From Dehalococcoidia bacterium UBA1123 (lineage in GTDB: Bacteria > Chloroflexota > Dehalococcoidia > Lucifugimonadales > UBA1123): a stretch of 30,757 nucleotides of DNA. Of the stretch, positions 21,858 through 29,953 are shown in pieces; positions within the stretch are counted from its first letter, which is position 1; every line of letters starts with the position of its first letter. Both the position numbers and the translations under genes were made by a program. The DNA lies in NCBI GenBank assembly GCA_002313895.1, contig DCAW01000119.1, positions 767 through 31,523 on the forward strand, given 5' to 3'. Under the pieces are notes generated by a model. The model saw only the letters and a list, made by a program, of their open reading frames with translations. It did not search any database and was not told where the DNA came from.

Positions 21858-24074
21858 CTAATGGTCATGCCCATGAGGGTGAGAGTGTCCGTTGGATTCA
21901 TGACTGCTGACCAAAAGGTCTGTCCGGTCACCCCATTTTTCTAGGAATCGACGGTAGTTCTTCAGGCTCAATTCGTCGCGCTCGCCTTCGGCAAGCTCGC
22001 TCCAAACACGATGTTCATGCAAGACAACTGGAATGGACTGGTCTGCGACAATCTGGTGTCCTTGTTCCTTGAAATGGAAGCTGAAATCGATGTCAAGGTT
22101 TCGATAGAACCGAAAACTCTCCCTCATCAGGCCGACGTTCCGTAGAGTTTCACGCCGGAAGGCAAAGCAATAGGCCTGCATTGCGTCCATATTGCCGGAC
22201 TCGCCCTCTCCGTCGTGGAAATGGTGAAGATCGTCAGTTCGCAGTCCAAATGGGCCGACGACGCCGACGTCATCTCTATCCAAGTAATGGTCGATGGGGC
22301 CGTAAATGTCCCCAGTAATCTCCACGCTGGTGTCCACCAATACAACGGTGCGGCCCAGACTCTGTTTGAGAACGATGTTTTTGGCCGCGCCTTCGCCCAA
22401 GGTATGGTCGGCATGAATGACGCGGACTCTTGGCTCTGTCGCCGCCAGCTCGTCCAGCCATTCCGATGTCCCGTCCGTGGAGCCGTTATCCAGCACTACG
22501 GCTTCGGCATCGCGGTCCCCCGCCCATTTGAGGGCACTTTCCACTATACGTTTCACGTCTTCCTTGTAGTTGTTCGCCACGATGCCGATGGTAACTTCAT
22601 GGGTGTCGGGTTGATTCACCAGCGACGGCACTTCGGCGGCAGAAGATACGGTGTTTCGCGCTTCGTCCACTTTCTCCCAAGCGGCTTTGGGCCTGACACG
22701 CGCTCCCGATATTGTGTCCTGAAGCACGTAACCATCTGCGTCGAGTTGTCGTCGGATCCGGTCGGCCTCTGTGTACTCTTTTCTCCCTCTCGCGACCGCG
22801 CGTTCTTGAACGGTGGCCTGAACGCTTACGGGAACCTGATTCTGTTCGCTAACGGACTCCAGATCGAGGGCCAACACCTTGTCGGACTCTCGGATAATTG
22901 CCAGCTTAGTCTGCCCGGACAGTCTGGATTTCGCCATTGCCCAAGTGACCGTCAGAGCGCCCGGAATATCCAGATTGTCGTTCACTCGGTCGAGGAACTT
23001 GGCATTCCATTCCGCTACGGCTTCATCATCCACAGATTCGCCGGCGGGGAGACTGCTCCATTCCCACACACGGTTTTTGAGTCTATGCAAACCTCTCTGA
23101 GCCGCCTTCAAGGATGTGAAAGTGAAATTCAAACGAGTTCTGTAGCGCGCCGTCATGCAAAGGTATCGGAACGCCAGAGGGTCGATGCCTTTGGCCTCGA
23201 TGTCTGAGAGAATAAACGAGTTGCCAGCCGATTTCGCCATTTTCACGCCGTCAGCCAACAGGTGCTGGCCGTGGAGCCATGTGTTGACAACAGGCTTTCC
23301 TGTGAACGCTTCACTCTGACCGATCTCGCCTTCGTGATGAGGGAAGATGTTATCCACACCGCCTGTGTGGATGTCGAACTCTCTTCCTAGATACTTGATC
23401 GACATGGCGGAACATTCGATATGCCATCCAGGGAAACCTTCACCGAATACGCTGGGCCACTTTACTGTTCTTCCCTCTTCAGCGGCTTTCCAGAGGGTAA
23501 AGTCTCGCGGGTCCCGCTTGTTTGGATCGGCTTCGACTCTGACGGCTTCGAGAAGCTCCTCTTCGTGAATGTTTCCTGAGAGCTTGCCATAATCAGGGAA
23601 ATCCGAAACTGAGAAATAGACGTTGCCTTCGACAACGTACGCGACCCCTTTTTTCACCAAGTCTTCAGTGATCTCCAGCATCTCTGGGATGTGGTCAGTC
23701 GCTTTGGGCAACTCCATCGGGCGATGGATATTCAGGTTGGCTTCGTCGGCAAGGAATCTTTCGGTGTAGAACTGGGCGATCTGAGCAGGTGTCTTCCCTT
23801 CGGCGATGGCTGCGGCGATCACTTTGTCTTCGCCCTGTTCCAGAACTTCCTGGCGCATGTGGCCGACATCGGTGATGTTTTTTATGTGCTGGACTTCCAG
23901 ACCTTGTAATTCGAGAATACGGCGGACCCAATCTGCCATCAAATACGACCTCAGATTTCCGATGTGAGCGTCACGGTAGACGGTGGGGCCACAGGTGTAC
24001 ATCTTGACAACCCCAGGCACAATGGGCGTAATTTCGTCAAGCGTTTTGTTCATAGTGTTATATATTTTTAACAA
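21858..24074 (-). CDS. cysS: cysteinyl-tRNA synthetase fused to a family 2 glycosyltransferase-like domain
   Basis: A 738-residue fusion. Residues 1 to about 470 are a complete CysRS, which charges tRNA-Cys. It has zinc ligands C28, C221, H246 and E250, the HIGN motif at 37-40, KMAKS (a KMSKS variant) at 278-282, and the C-terminal region with ARGRKEYTEADRIRRQLDADG. Usual CysRS proteins end near there. After a linker (about 472-493) residues 494-720 form a GT-A glycosyltransferase fold: TIGIVANNY, VLDNGSTDGTSEW (527-539), GEGAAKNIVLKQ, VLVDTSVE in the DxD place. The last residues are His-rich (HSHPHGHDH, 730-738). The TTG start gives the normal MLKIYNT opening, with GGGAG upstream. It lies 73 bases after pyk. 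No frameshift or stop lies between the parts. Confidence 0.9.
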   Translation of the reverse strand: MLKIYNTMNKTLDEITPIVPGVVKMYTCGPTVYRDAHIGNLRSYLMADWVRRILELQGLEVQHIKNITDVGHMRQEVLEQGEDKVIAAAIAEGKTPAQIAQFYTERFLADEANLNIHRPMELPKATDHIPEMLEITEDLVKKGVAYVVEGNVYFSVSDFPDYGKLSGNIHEEELLEAVRVEADPNKRDPRDFTLWKAAEEGRTVKWPSVFGEGFPGWHIECSAMSIKYLGREFDIHTGGVDNIFPHHEGEIGQSEAFTGKPVVNTWLHGQHLLADGVKMAKSAGNSFILSDIEAKGIDPLAFRYLCMTARYRTRLNFTFTSLKAAQRGLHRLKNRVWEWSSLPAGESVDDEAVAEWNAKFLDRVNDNLDIPGALTVTWAMAKSRLSGQTKLAIIRESDKVLALDLESVSEQNQVPVSVQATVQERAVARGRKEYTEADRIRRQLDADGYVLQDTISGARVRPKAAWEKVDEARNTVSSAAEVPSLVNQPDTHEVTIGIVANNYKEDVKRIVESALKWAGDRDAEAVVLDNGSTDGTSEWLDELAATEPRVRVIHADHTLGEGAAKNIVLKQSLGRTVVLVDTSVEITGDIYGPIDHYLDRDDVGVVGPFGLRTDDLHHFHDGEGESGNMDAMQAYCFAFRRETLRNVGLMRESFRFYRNLDIDFSFHFKEQGHQIVADQSIPVVLHEHRVWSELAEGERDELSLKNYRRFLEKWGDRTDLLVSSHESNGHSHPHGHDH

Positions 24075-24147
24075 TGTCGCTTCTCCCGTGTTCCCCGTCT
24101 CGAATGGACTGCGCCCGTGGGTTCTGTTTGTTTTACGCCTAGATTAT

Positions 24148-25602
24148 TCAGTCCGTTTTCGCGTCAGATGGAATGTCCATCACCCGCAGCAAATTTGTCC
24201 CTCCCGTCACGCCAATGGGGAGTCCAGCCACAAGCACCACCTTCCCGTGTCCGTCAGGGATATGGCCCGATGCCAGCGCATGGCGTTCTCCCACCACGAA
24301 AAATTCTTCCACATTCCTGACGCCGCTGACGATGACCGGCACGACACCCCACCTGAGCGTCAACACCCGCTGAACGCTCTCGTGAGGCGTGAGGGCCAGA
24401 ATGTGGGCCACCGGTCGGTATTTTGACACCCTTCCGGCCGTCGAGCCAGTCTCCGTGAATGTCACGATCAGATCCGCGCCAAGCTGGAATGCCGTGCGGC
24501 AAGCATCGTAGCTTATCGCGTCGTCAGTCTGGTTCTCAAGTTGAACTTCTTTGTTTCGTATTATGCTGGCGTATGGCAGGTTCGCCTCGGCGTGATGGGC
24601 CACGTTACGCATAACTTCAACCGCTGTGATCGGATTCTCGCCAGTCGCGGTTTCTCCTGAGAGCATCACGGCGTCGGTGCCGTCAAACACCGCATTGGCG
24701 ACGTCGGTCACTTCGGCTCGAGTCGGAGTCTGTGAGCTGATCATCGACTCCAACATCTGCGTCGCGGTTATCACCGGTTTGCCCATCTCGTTGCACCTGG
24801 CGATCAACCGCTTTTGGTAAACCGGGACCAACTCAAGGGGAACTTCGACGCCCATGTCGCCGCGCGCAACCATGATTGCGTCGCTGGCGTCGAGCAGCGA
24901 ATCGAAATTTTCCAGAGCTTCCGCGCGCTCTATTTTCGAGATGATGTAGGGCTCAGGTCCATGCTTTTTGAGCAACTCGCGGGCCTGCTCAATGTCGCCT
25001 TCCTCAGTGACATTGGAAAGAGCCACAAAATCGGCGCCCATCTCTGCTGCGAAGATCAGTCCTGCCTTGGCTCGATCGTCCAGAAACGGAAGGTCGGGCG
25101 CCCGGCCGGGAGTCGTGACGCCTCGGCGTTCCACGACCCGACCGCCGTGGGTAACGCGGCAGATCACATCCTCGTCTTGAACATCGGTGACAACAACCTG
25201 CACGTTGCCGTCGTCGATCAGAATTGTGCCGCCGATGATGGCGTCTCTATGGATTCCGTTTGGAGACACAGACAGAACATCTGGATTGCCCATCATGTCC
25301 CTGCTTGTCAGCACGAGAGTGGCGCCGGTGACAAGATCGATCACTCCCGGTTCCTGATAGCCAGTCCGATATTTCGGTCCCGGGACATCGACCATCACCC
25401 CAACGGACACTCCCATTTCGTCGGACGCCGCCCGAACCTTCTTCAAGGCGACCTCGTGAGATTCAAGCGTCCCGTGGGACAGGTTCAGCCGCGCCACGCT
25501 CATCCCAGCGGTTATCAGGCCTCGGATTTTCTCGTCCGTTTCCGTGGCCGGTCCGAGAGTGCAAACGATCTTGGTTTTGGGCTTGGTTTTGGTCAGTTGC
25601 AT
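24148..25602 (-). CDS. pyk: pyruvate kinase
   Basis: A 484-residue glycolytic enzyme converting phosphoenolpyruvate and ADP to pyruvate and ATP. It has KTKIVCTLGPAT, VARLNLSHG (substrate-binding Arg, Asn, Ser, His), the signature around YIISKIERAEALENF with the catalytic Lys, and VARGDMGVEVP for metal binding. The C-terminal allosteric domain is present up to GTNLLRVMDIP. The frame runs to a TTG at 25653, but the ATG at 25602 (MQLTKTKPKTKIVCT) fits the family N-terminus; no strong ribosome site marks either one. Divergent from the zinc-ribbon gene across about 240 bases, where a minus-strand TACAAT at 25697-25702 is the only promoter-like element noted for it. Confidence 0.95.
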   Translation of the reverse strand: MQLTKTKPKTKIVCTLGPATETDEKIRGLITAGMSVARLNLSHGTLESHEVALKKVRAASDEMGVSVGVMVDVPGPKYRTGYQEPGVIDLVTGATLVLTSRDMMGNPDVLSVSPNGIHRDAIIGGTILIDDGNVQVVVTDVQDEDVICRVTHGGRVVERRGVTTPGRAPDLPFLDDRAKAGLIFAAEMGADFVALSNVTEEGDIEQARELLKKHGPEPYIISKIERAEALENFDSLLDASDAIMVARGDMGVEVPLELVPVYQKRLIARCNEMGKPVITATQMLESMISSQTPTRAEVTDVANAVFDGTDAVMLSGETATGENPITAVEVMRNVAHHAEANLPYASIIRNKEVQLENQTDDAISYDACRTAFQLGADLIVTFTETGSTAGRVSKYRPVAHILALTPHESVQRVLTLRWGVVPVIVSGVRNVEEFFVVGERHALASGHIPDGHGKVVLVAGLPIGVTGGTNLLRVMDIPSDAKTD

Positions 25603-25797
25603 CAGTATCACAAGCTTCGAGTTACGGGCAGTTAATCCGCCAGTTTTTGACAAGGTTAATGTTACAGTAATTCAATCCAAGCCACCACTTCTTATTATTG
25701 TAAGATACGCCAATTTATTCAAGGTTTTCGACTACGGCCTGAGAGTGCGCGAAGCGCTAATGTTTGGGGCCTGCAACACAATGACAGGAATTTCGTT

Positions 25798-25803
25798 TAC
25801 AAT
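25798..25803 (+). promoter_or_regulatory. candidate -10 box upstream of zinc-ribbon gene
   Basis: TACAAT at 25798-25803, with AACACA at a 17-base spacing as a poor -35. The predicted leader is about 35 bases before the ATG at 25845. The remainder of this divergent gap shows no repeats or palindromes of note. Confidence 0.35.
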
Positions 25804-25844
25804 GGAAACCCCATCGGATGTTGCCACTTTCGGAGCGTCTAATC

Positions 25845-26546
25845 ATGTTCATCGTAAAACAGTTGTACGACCTCCAGTTGCTCGACTGGGATATCCAGGA
25901 TCGAGAGCAATCTATCGCTGAAGTCCGGGCGCGTCTCGCCGACGACTCAAAACGGATCGCGGCCAAACAGCGAGTTGACCGCATCGCAGCGCGACTGACC
26001 GAGCTTGGAACTCCAAGAAGGCAACACGAAGGCGCCATCCAGCAGATCGAATCGCGGAGAGCAAACATCGATAAACGCATTTTCAGCGGCATGGTAACCA
26101 ATGCTCGCGAGCTTGAGGCGTTCGAGGAGGAGAAAGCCAACCTCCAACGTCAACATTCCGACGAGGAAGACTCACTCCTCGAGATCCTCGTCGAAGTCGA
26201 AGAACTCCAAGACGTTGATATAGAGGCAAACCGGACCTTTGAAGCTATCAACTCTGCCCGAGAAAGTGAGATAATCGAGTTGCAAGCAAGCGAGCAAGCC
26301 TTGAGTCAAGAATTACCCGCTCTATCCGAACAGCGAAACGATATGGCAGCCGATTACCCACCCGTCGCGCTCGCCACCTACGATCTGGTGAGAAAGAGGC
26401 GGGGCGGTCAGGCGGTTGCGCTGGTGGAACGAGGAGCGTGCCAGGGTTGCAGACTGACGCTGCCGAGCAACGAACTTCAGAAAGTTCGCACAACCCAAGA
26501 CATGGTGCAATGCAGCAGTTGCACGAGGATACTGGTAATAGCCTAG
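25845..26546 (+). CDS. coiled-coil protein with C-terminal C4 zinc ribbon (CT398/DUF-type)
   Basis: A 233-residue protein with a long alpha-helical coiled coil (about 5-185, rich in Glu, Arg, Lys and Gln) followed by a zinc ribbon with CQGC and CSSC pairs and the end TRILVIA. This is the architecture of the widespread C4-type zinc-ribbon family typified by chlamydial CT398, suggested to bind nucleic acid or partner proteins. The ATG at 25845 (MFIVKQLYDLQLLDWDI) starts at the family-conserved helix and has GGAG ten bases upstream; the frame extends 9 codons further. It is followed after 6 bases by the recombinase-like gene, so both are likely on one transcript. Confidence 0.85.
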   Translation: MFIVKQLYDLQLLDWDIQDREQSIAEVRARLADDSKRIAAKQRVDRIAARLTELGTPRRQHEGAIQQIESRRANIDKRIFSGMVTNARELEAFEEEKANLQRQHSDEEDSLLEILVEVEELQDVDIEANRTFEAINSARESEIIELQASEQALSQELPALSEQRNDMAADYPPVALATYDLVRKRRGGQAVALVERGACQGCRLTLPSNELQKVRTTQDMVQCSSCTRILVIA

Positions 26547-26552
26547 AAAACC

Positions 26553-27905
26553 ATGCGAGCCATCGGATACTTTCGCGCAGACGCGAACACGCAAAAAAAC
26601 GGCGCCGCCAAGTCCTCTATTGATTTCCGAGATGATTTCGCCGAGTACTGCGATCTGAATCTTCACCAGCAGATCAAAACATTTGGCGACCTAAATGCCT
26701 CTGGAAACGGCCGTTACCCTCAGTACGACCAGATGATCGAGTTCATCAAAGAATCAAGGTCCAACTTCCTGGTTGTAATTCCAGACTCCACCCACATTGG
26801 CAGCGATCTGGAATCTGTTGCTCGAACGCTCATATTTCTTGAGAACAACGGGGCGAAAGTAATCTGCGATGACGAAGATTTCCCTGCGCCTCTTCAGAAC
26901 GCATTTCACGTTCTCGGAGTGACCGGCATCTCGAAAACTCGGAGCGCCAAGATCAAGGAATCTATGCAGGCGAGGGCGCTGAAAGGCCAGGGTCTCGGAA
27001 GGCCCCCCTACGGGTACCGAAACGGCGACTCAGGAATCCTCGAAACCGTCAAGAATGAAACGGCCGTCGTCGAACTGATATTCAAACTCTACACCCAAGA
27101 GGACATGGGTCTGCGGCTCATCGTACAGCACCTGAATGAACGCGACATACCGACTCGTCGAGGCGGAAAATGGAACGTCGTCAGCGTGCGGGACATGCTG
27201 AAAAATCCTGTGTACATGGGAACCTACACCAGGTTTGGACTCCGCTTGCCTCGTGCCCACGAAGCCATCATCCCGCCAGCCACGTTCAGGGAGGCTCAGG
27301 ACACCACAAGATCACGGAGGCCTGTGGGGCGAGTGTCACGAGCGGAACCGTTCCTTTTGTCGGGCCTTGTCTACTGCGGATATTGCGACAACAAGATGAT
27401 GGGCGTCACTCGCCGCCAGTCCTGGCGCAACAAAGACGGCAGGCGTCATCGCGGGGTCTATCGGTACTACCAGTGCCAGTCCCGGAACAACCAGAGCATA
27501 TGCGGTTACCATACATGGCGCGCTCCGCTGCTCGAAGGAACCATTGTGCCTCAGCTAACCTTGGCCCTTCAGGCAAAGCAACACAACCTTTCCGACTCTA
27601 GCAACGGAAACCAGAAACCTGAGTTGGAGGCCGTCTGGGAGGAGCGTGTGAAGAACGCAGAACGACGTTTCATTCAGATGATGAGAAAAACCGCCCGAGG
27701 CGCGGCAAAGCTAGACGAGCTTGCCGAGCACCTTACCGAACTGGACAACGCACGCGTGAACGCCAAAAAAGCCACCAGCCCAGGCGCCGACGAAGACGTG
27801 CTGGCAAATTGGCAAGATGTGGATTTTGATCAACAGAGGGATTTTCTATTGACTCATGTGGCAAGGATCGTAGTGAGAGACGAAATGGCGCGAGTGGAAG
27901 TCTGA
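26553..27905 (+). CDS. serine recombinase-family protein with degenerate catalytic site
   Basis: A 450-residue protein with large-serine-recombinase layout: resolvase-like domain (1-125), recombinase domain with GLGRPPYGYR (147-156) and LKNPVYMGTY, zinc ribbon with C275, C278, C308 and C317, then a charged helix (about 355-410). The N-terminal active site is altered. In YFRADANTQ the nucleophile Ser of YxRxS is Asp (D10), and the DRLxR motif reads DSTHI, losing both arginines (S79, I82). R8, D78 and probably R54 remain. Strand cutting therefore seems unlikely, yet the frame is intact. The neighbours are housekeeping genes and no attachment-like repeats are seen. It may be a domesticated DNA-binding protein. 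ATG start without an obvious ribosome site. Confidence 0.82.
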   Translation: MRAIGYFRADANTQKNGAAKSSIDFRDDFAEYCDLNLHQQIKTFGDLNASGNGRYPQYDQMIEFIKESRSNFLVVIPDSTHIGSDLESVARTLIFLENNGAKVICDDEDFPAPLQNAFHVLGVTGISKTRSAKIKESMQARALKGQGLGRPPYGYRNGDSGILETVKNETAVVELIFKLYTQEDMGLRLIVQHLNERDIPTRRGGKWNVVSVRDMLKNPVYMGTYTRFGLRLPRAHEAIIPPATFREAQDTTRSRRPVGRVSRAEPFLLSGLVYCGYCDNKMMGVTRRQSWRNKDGRRHRGVYRYYQCQSRNNQSICGYHTWRAPLLEGTIVPQLTLALQAKQHNLSDSSNGNQKPELEAVWEERVKNAERRFIQMMRKTARGAAKLDELAEHLTELDNARVNAKKATSPGADEDVLANWQDVDFDQQRDFLLTHVARIVVRDEMARVEV

Positions 27906-27929
27906 CCCAAATACGCAAAGTGAGGACCA

Positions 27930-29000
27930 ATGGCGTTAATCCTGAACCCCGGCGCGTATCAAAAGTTCATCAGGCCGTTTCTGTTTCTCCTGCCTCCTGA
28001 GACCGCGCAGAGCTTGGCAGAGCAGGCTCTAAAATTTGCGCCCCTGTGGGAAGCCCTTTCATTTGGGTTGGATTACAATCACCCGGCCCTGAGGACCGAT
28101 CTGGCCGGAATCGCCCTTCGCAATCCCGTCGGTTTGGCAGCGGGGTACGACAAGAATTTTGAAGTTTTGCCCTCTCTCACATCTCTCGGGTTTGGGTACG
28201 TGACCGGCGGAACCGTCACTCGGGATGTTCGGCCCGGCAACCCACAACCACGAGTGTTGAGGTACCAGGCCGACGAATCTCTGGTGAACGCCTATGGTTT
28301 CCCAAGCAAGGGGCTTGACCACGCCGTTACCGAACTTGAAGCGTCACTCCCCAACACCATGGCGCCTGTCGTAGCCAGTGTCTCAGGTTTGGATATTCAG
28401 GAGATCGTGACCTGTCATCATGGCATCGAGCCTTACGTGTCGGCGGTTGAGGTCAACATAAGCTCTCCAAACACGGCAGGACTCAGAATTTTTCACGATG
28501 TTAATGTCCTTACTGATCTGTTGAACGGCCTGAACGAATGTCGACGCAAGCCGCTTTTCGTCAAGATGCCGCCTTTTCCTTCTAGCACGAGAACGGGCGA
28601 CGGGGCTGACGCCAGAGCGCTGATTTTACGACTAGCAACTCTTTGCGCCGAACTGGGCGTGGACGCACTCACGGTAGCCAACACTCAGCCCATTCAGGAC
28701 GCTCGGCTGGCCGTCGGAAGCGGAGGCCTAAGTGGCAAGCTTGTATATCACGCCATGCTGAGAATGGTCAGTGAATTGCGGACAGCGGTGGGCGACTCCG
28801 TCGCGATCAACGCCGTGGGAGGCATCTTCAGTGGTCGGGACGCCTTCGAGGCTCTGAGCGCAGGCGCCGATACGGTCCAGATTCTGACTAGCCTCATCTA
28901 TCGAGGCCCTGGAGTTGTCAGGTCGATCAACAAAGAGTTGAGCCACATAATGGAGCTCAAAGGATTGAAGTCGGTTTCAGAGATCAGACAAACCTCCTGA
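27930..29000 (+). CDS. pyrD: dihydroorotate dehydrogenase (quinone), class 2
   Basis: A 356-residue FMN enzyme of pyrimidine synthesis that oxidises dihydroorotate to orotate and passes electrons to membrane quinone. The N-terminal helices (FIRPFLFLLPPETAQSLA) are the class 2 membrane/quinone module. The active-site segment NISSPNTAGLR (176-186) has the class 2 catalytic Ser (S179). GYVTGGTVTRDVRPGNPQPR and the C-terminal GGIFSGRDAFEALSAGADTVQ phosphate-binding region are standard; the common NRMGF is NAYGF here. ATG start with GAGG four bases upstream, 24 bases after the recombinase-like gene. Confidence 0.95.
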   Translation: MALILNPGAYQKFIRPFLFLLPPETAQSLAEQALKFAPLWEALSFGLDYNHPALRTDLAGIALRNPVGLAAGYDKNFEVLPSLTSLGFGYVTGGTVTRDVRPGNPQPRVLRYQADESLVNAYGFPSKGLDHAVTELEASLPNTMAPVVASVSGLDIQEIVTCHHGIEPYVSAVEVNISSPNTAGLRIFHDVNVLTDLLNGLNECRRKPLFVKMPPFPSSTRTGDGADARALILRLATLCAELGVDALTVANTQPIQDARLAVGSGGLSGKLVYHAMLRMVSELRTAVGDSVAINAVGGIFSGRDAFEALSAGADTVQILTSLIYRGPGVVRSINKELSHIMELKGLKSVSEIRQTS

Positions 29001-29011
29001 GTCCCCCGTTA

Positions 29012-29953
29012 TTAGCGCGCTGACGCTCTATACAGGGGTTCTACCTCATCCCGCGTCGGCATTGCTTCCTGAGCGCCTGCTCTCGTTACCGCCAGTGCCC
29101 CAGCCGCGCAACCGTATCGCACCGATTCCTCAAGAGACAGGCCGTGAGACAATCCGACGCCAAACGCGCCGGCGAATGCGTCACCCGCGGCCACCGTGTC
29201 TTGAACTTCTACATCGAACGACGGCACGTGGCCTCGAATGTCCAATTTCGCATAAAAAGCCCCTTGCTCGCCCAGCTTAACGACCACAGCTTTCGCTCCG
29301 AACTCCAACAGTTTGTCAGCAGCTACTTCGGCGGATGAAACATCGGTTACCGCGACACCGGTGAGGAACTCGGCCTCTACTTGATTGGGCGTAAGGACGT
29401 CACATAATCTGTAGGCCTCGGTTGGCATGTTCAACGCTGGCGCCGGGTCCCAAACCACGGTGACGCCCAATTCGCGAGCCTTGCGAGCCGCATGCAGACA
29501 CACTTCCAAAGGAGTCTCCAATTGCATCAATAACACGTCAGCGCCAACAAGGGCCGTGTCTAGAGATTCGGCCTGAGCATCGTCGCAGGCCAGGTTCGCT
29601 CCGTAGATCGCGATGATGTAATTTTGCTTGTCCGAATCCAACAGAATCATTGCGATGCCCGACGAGTTGTTCGGGTCCTCTGCGACGCCTGACACGTCGA
29701 TGCCTTCTCGCCGCATTCCCTCCAGTAACACCGGGCCAAAAGCGTCCTGCCCCACCCTGCCAACCATCCTCACATGGGCGCCAAGACGGGCCGCGGCTAC
29801 GGCCTGATTCGCGCCCTTGCCTCCAGGTGCGGTATGGAACTCCTCGCCGAACACGGTCTCTCCAGGAATCGGCATCCGAGCCGTGGAGCCGACAAGATCC
29901 ATGTTGATCCCGCCGAACACCACTATCGTGGGCCGGTTGTCATGATTAGTCAT
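29012..29953 (-). CDS. rbsK: ribokinase (PfkB family)
   Basis: A 313-residue PfkB sugar kinase that phosphorylates ribose at O5. It has GGINMDLVG, the substrate-binding PGGKGANQAVAAARLGA, and DTVAAGDAFAGAF, whose last Asp is the catalytic base and which matches the ribokinase AAGD form. The ATG overlaps the stop of the upstream HAD gene (ATGA), so the two are translationally coupled. Other PfkB substrates are possible, but the motif set favours ribokinase. No ribose transport genes are in view. Confidence 0.9.
   Translation of the reverse strand: MTNHDNRPTIVVFGGINMDLVGSTARMPIPGETVFGEEFHTAPGGKGANQAVAAARLGAHVRMVGRVGQDAFGPVLLEGMRREGIDVSGVAEDPNNSSGIAMILLDSDKQNYIIAIYGANLACDDAQAESLDTALVGADVLLMQLETPLEVCLHAARKARELGVTVVWDPAPALNMPTEAYRLCDVLTPNQVEAEFLTGVAVTDVSSAEVAADKLLEFGAKAVVVKLGEQGAFYAKLDIRGHVPSFDVEVQDTVAAGDAFAGAFGVGLSHGLSLEESVRYGCAAGALAVTRAGAQEAMPTRDEVEPLYRASAR

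Noticed and set aside
22550..22700. Frameshift or missed stop creating the CysRS-GT fusion
   Set aside because: One uninterrupted frame with a sensible linker; no sign in the sequence of a ribosome site or ATG start for a separate GT gene at the junction. Only read-level data could exclude an error.
22215..23207. 330-codon plus-strand open frame
   Set aside because: Antisense to the CysRS-GT fusion; no domain, and its composition is that of a shadow frame.
24814..25635. 273-codon plus-strand open frame
   Set aside because: Antisense to pyruvate kinase, whose motifs are unmistakable.
26553..27905. Integrated mobile element around the recombinase-like gene
   Set aside because: No flanking direct repeats, cargo, tRNA target or composition change seen, and both neighbours are conserved chromosomal genes tightly spaced with it.
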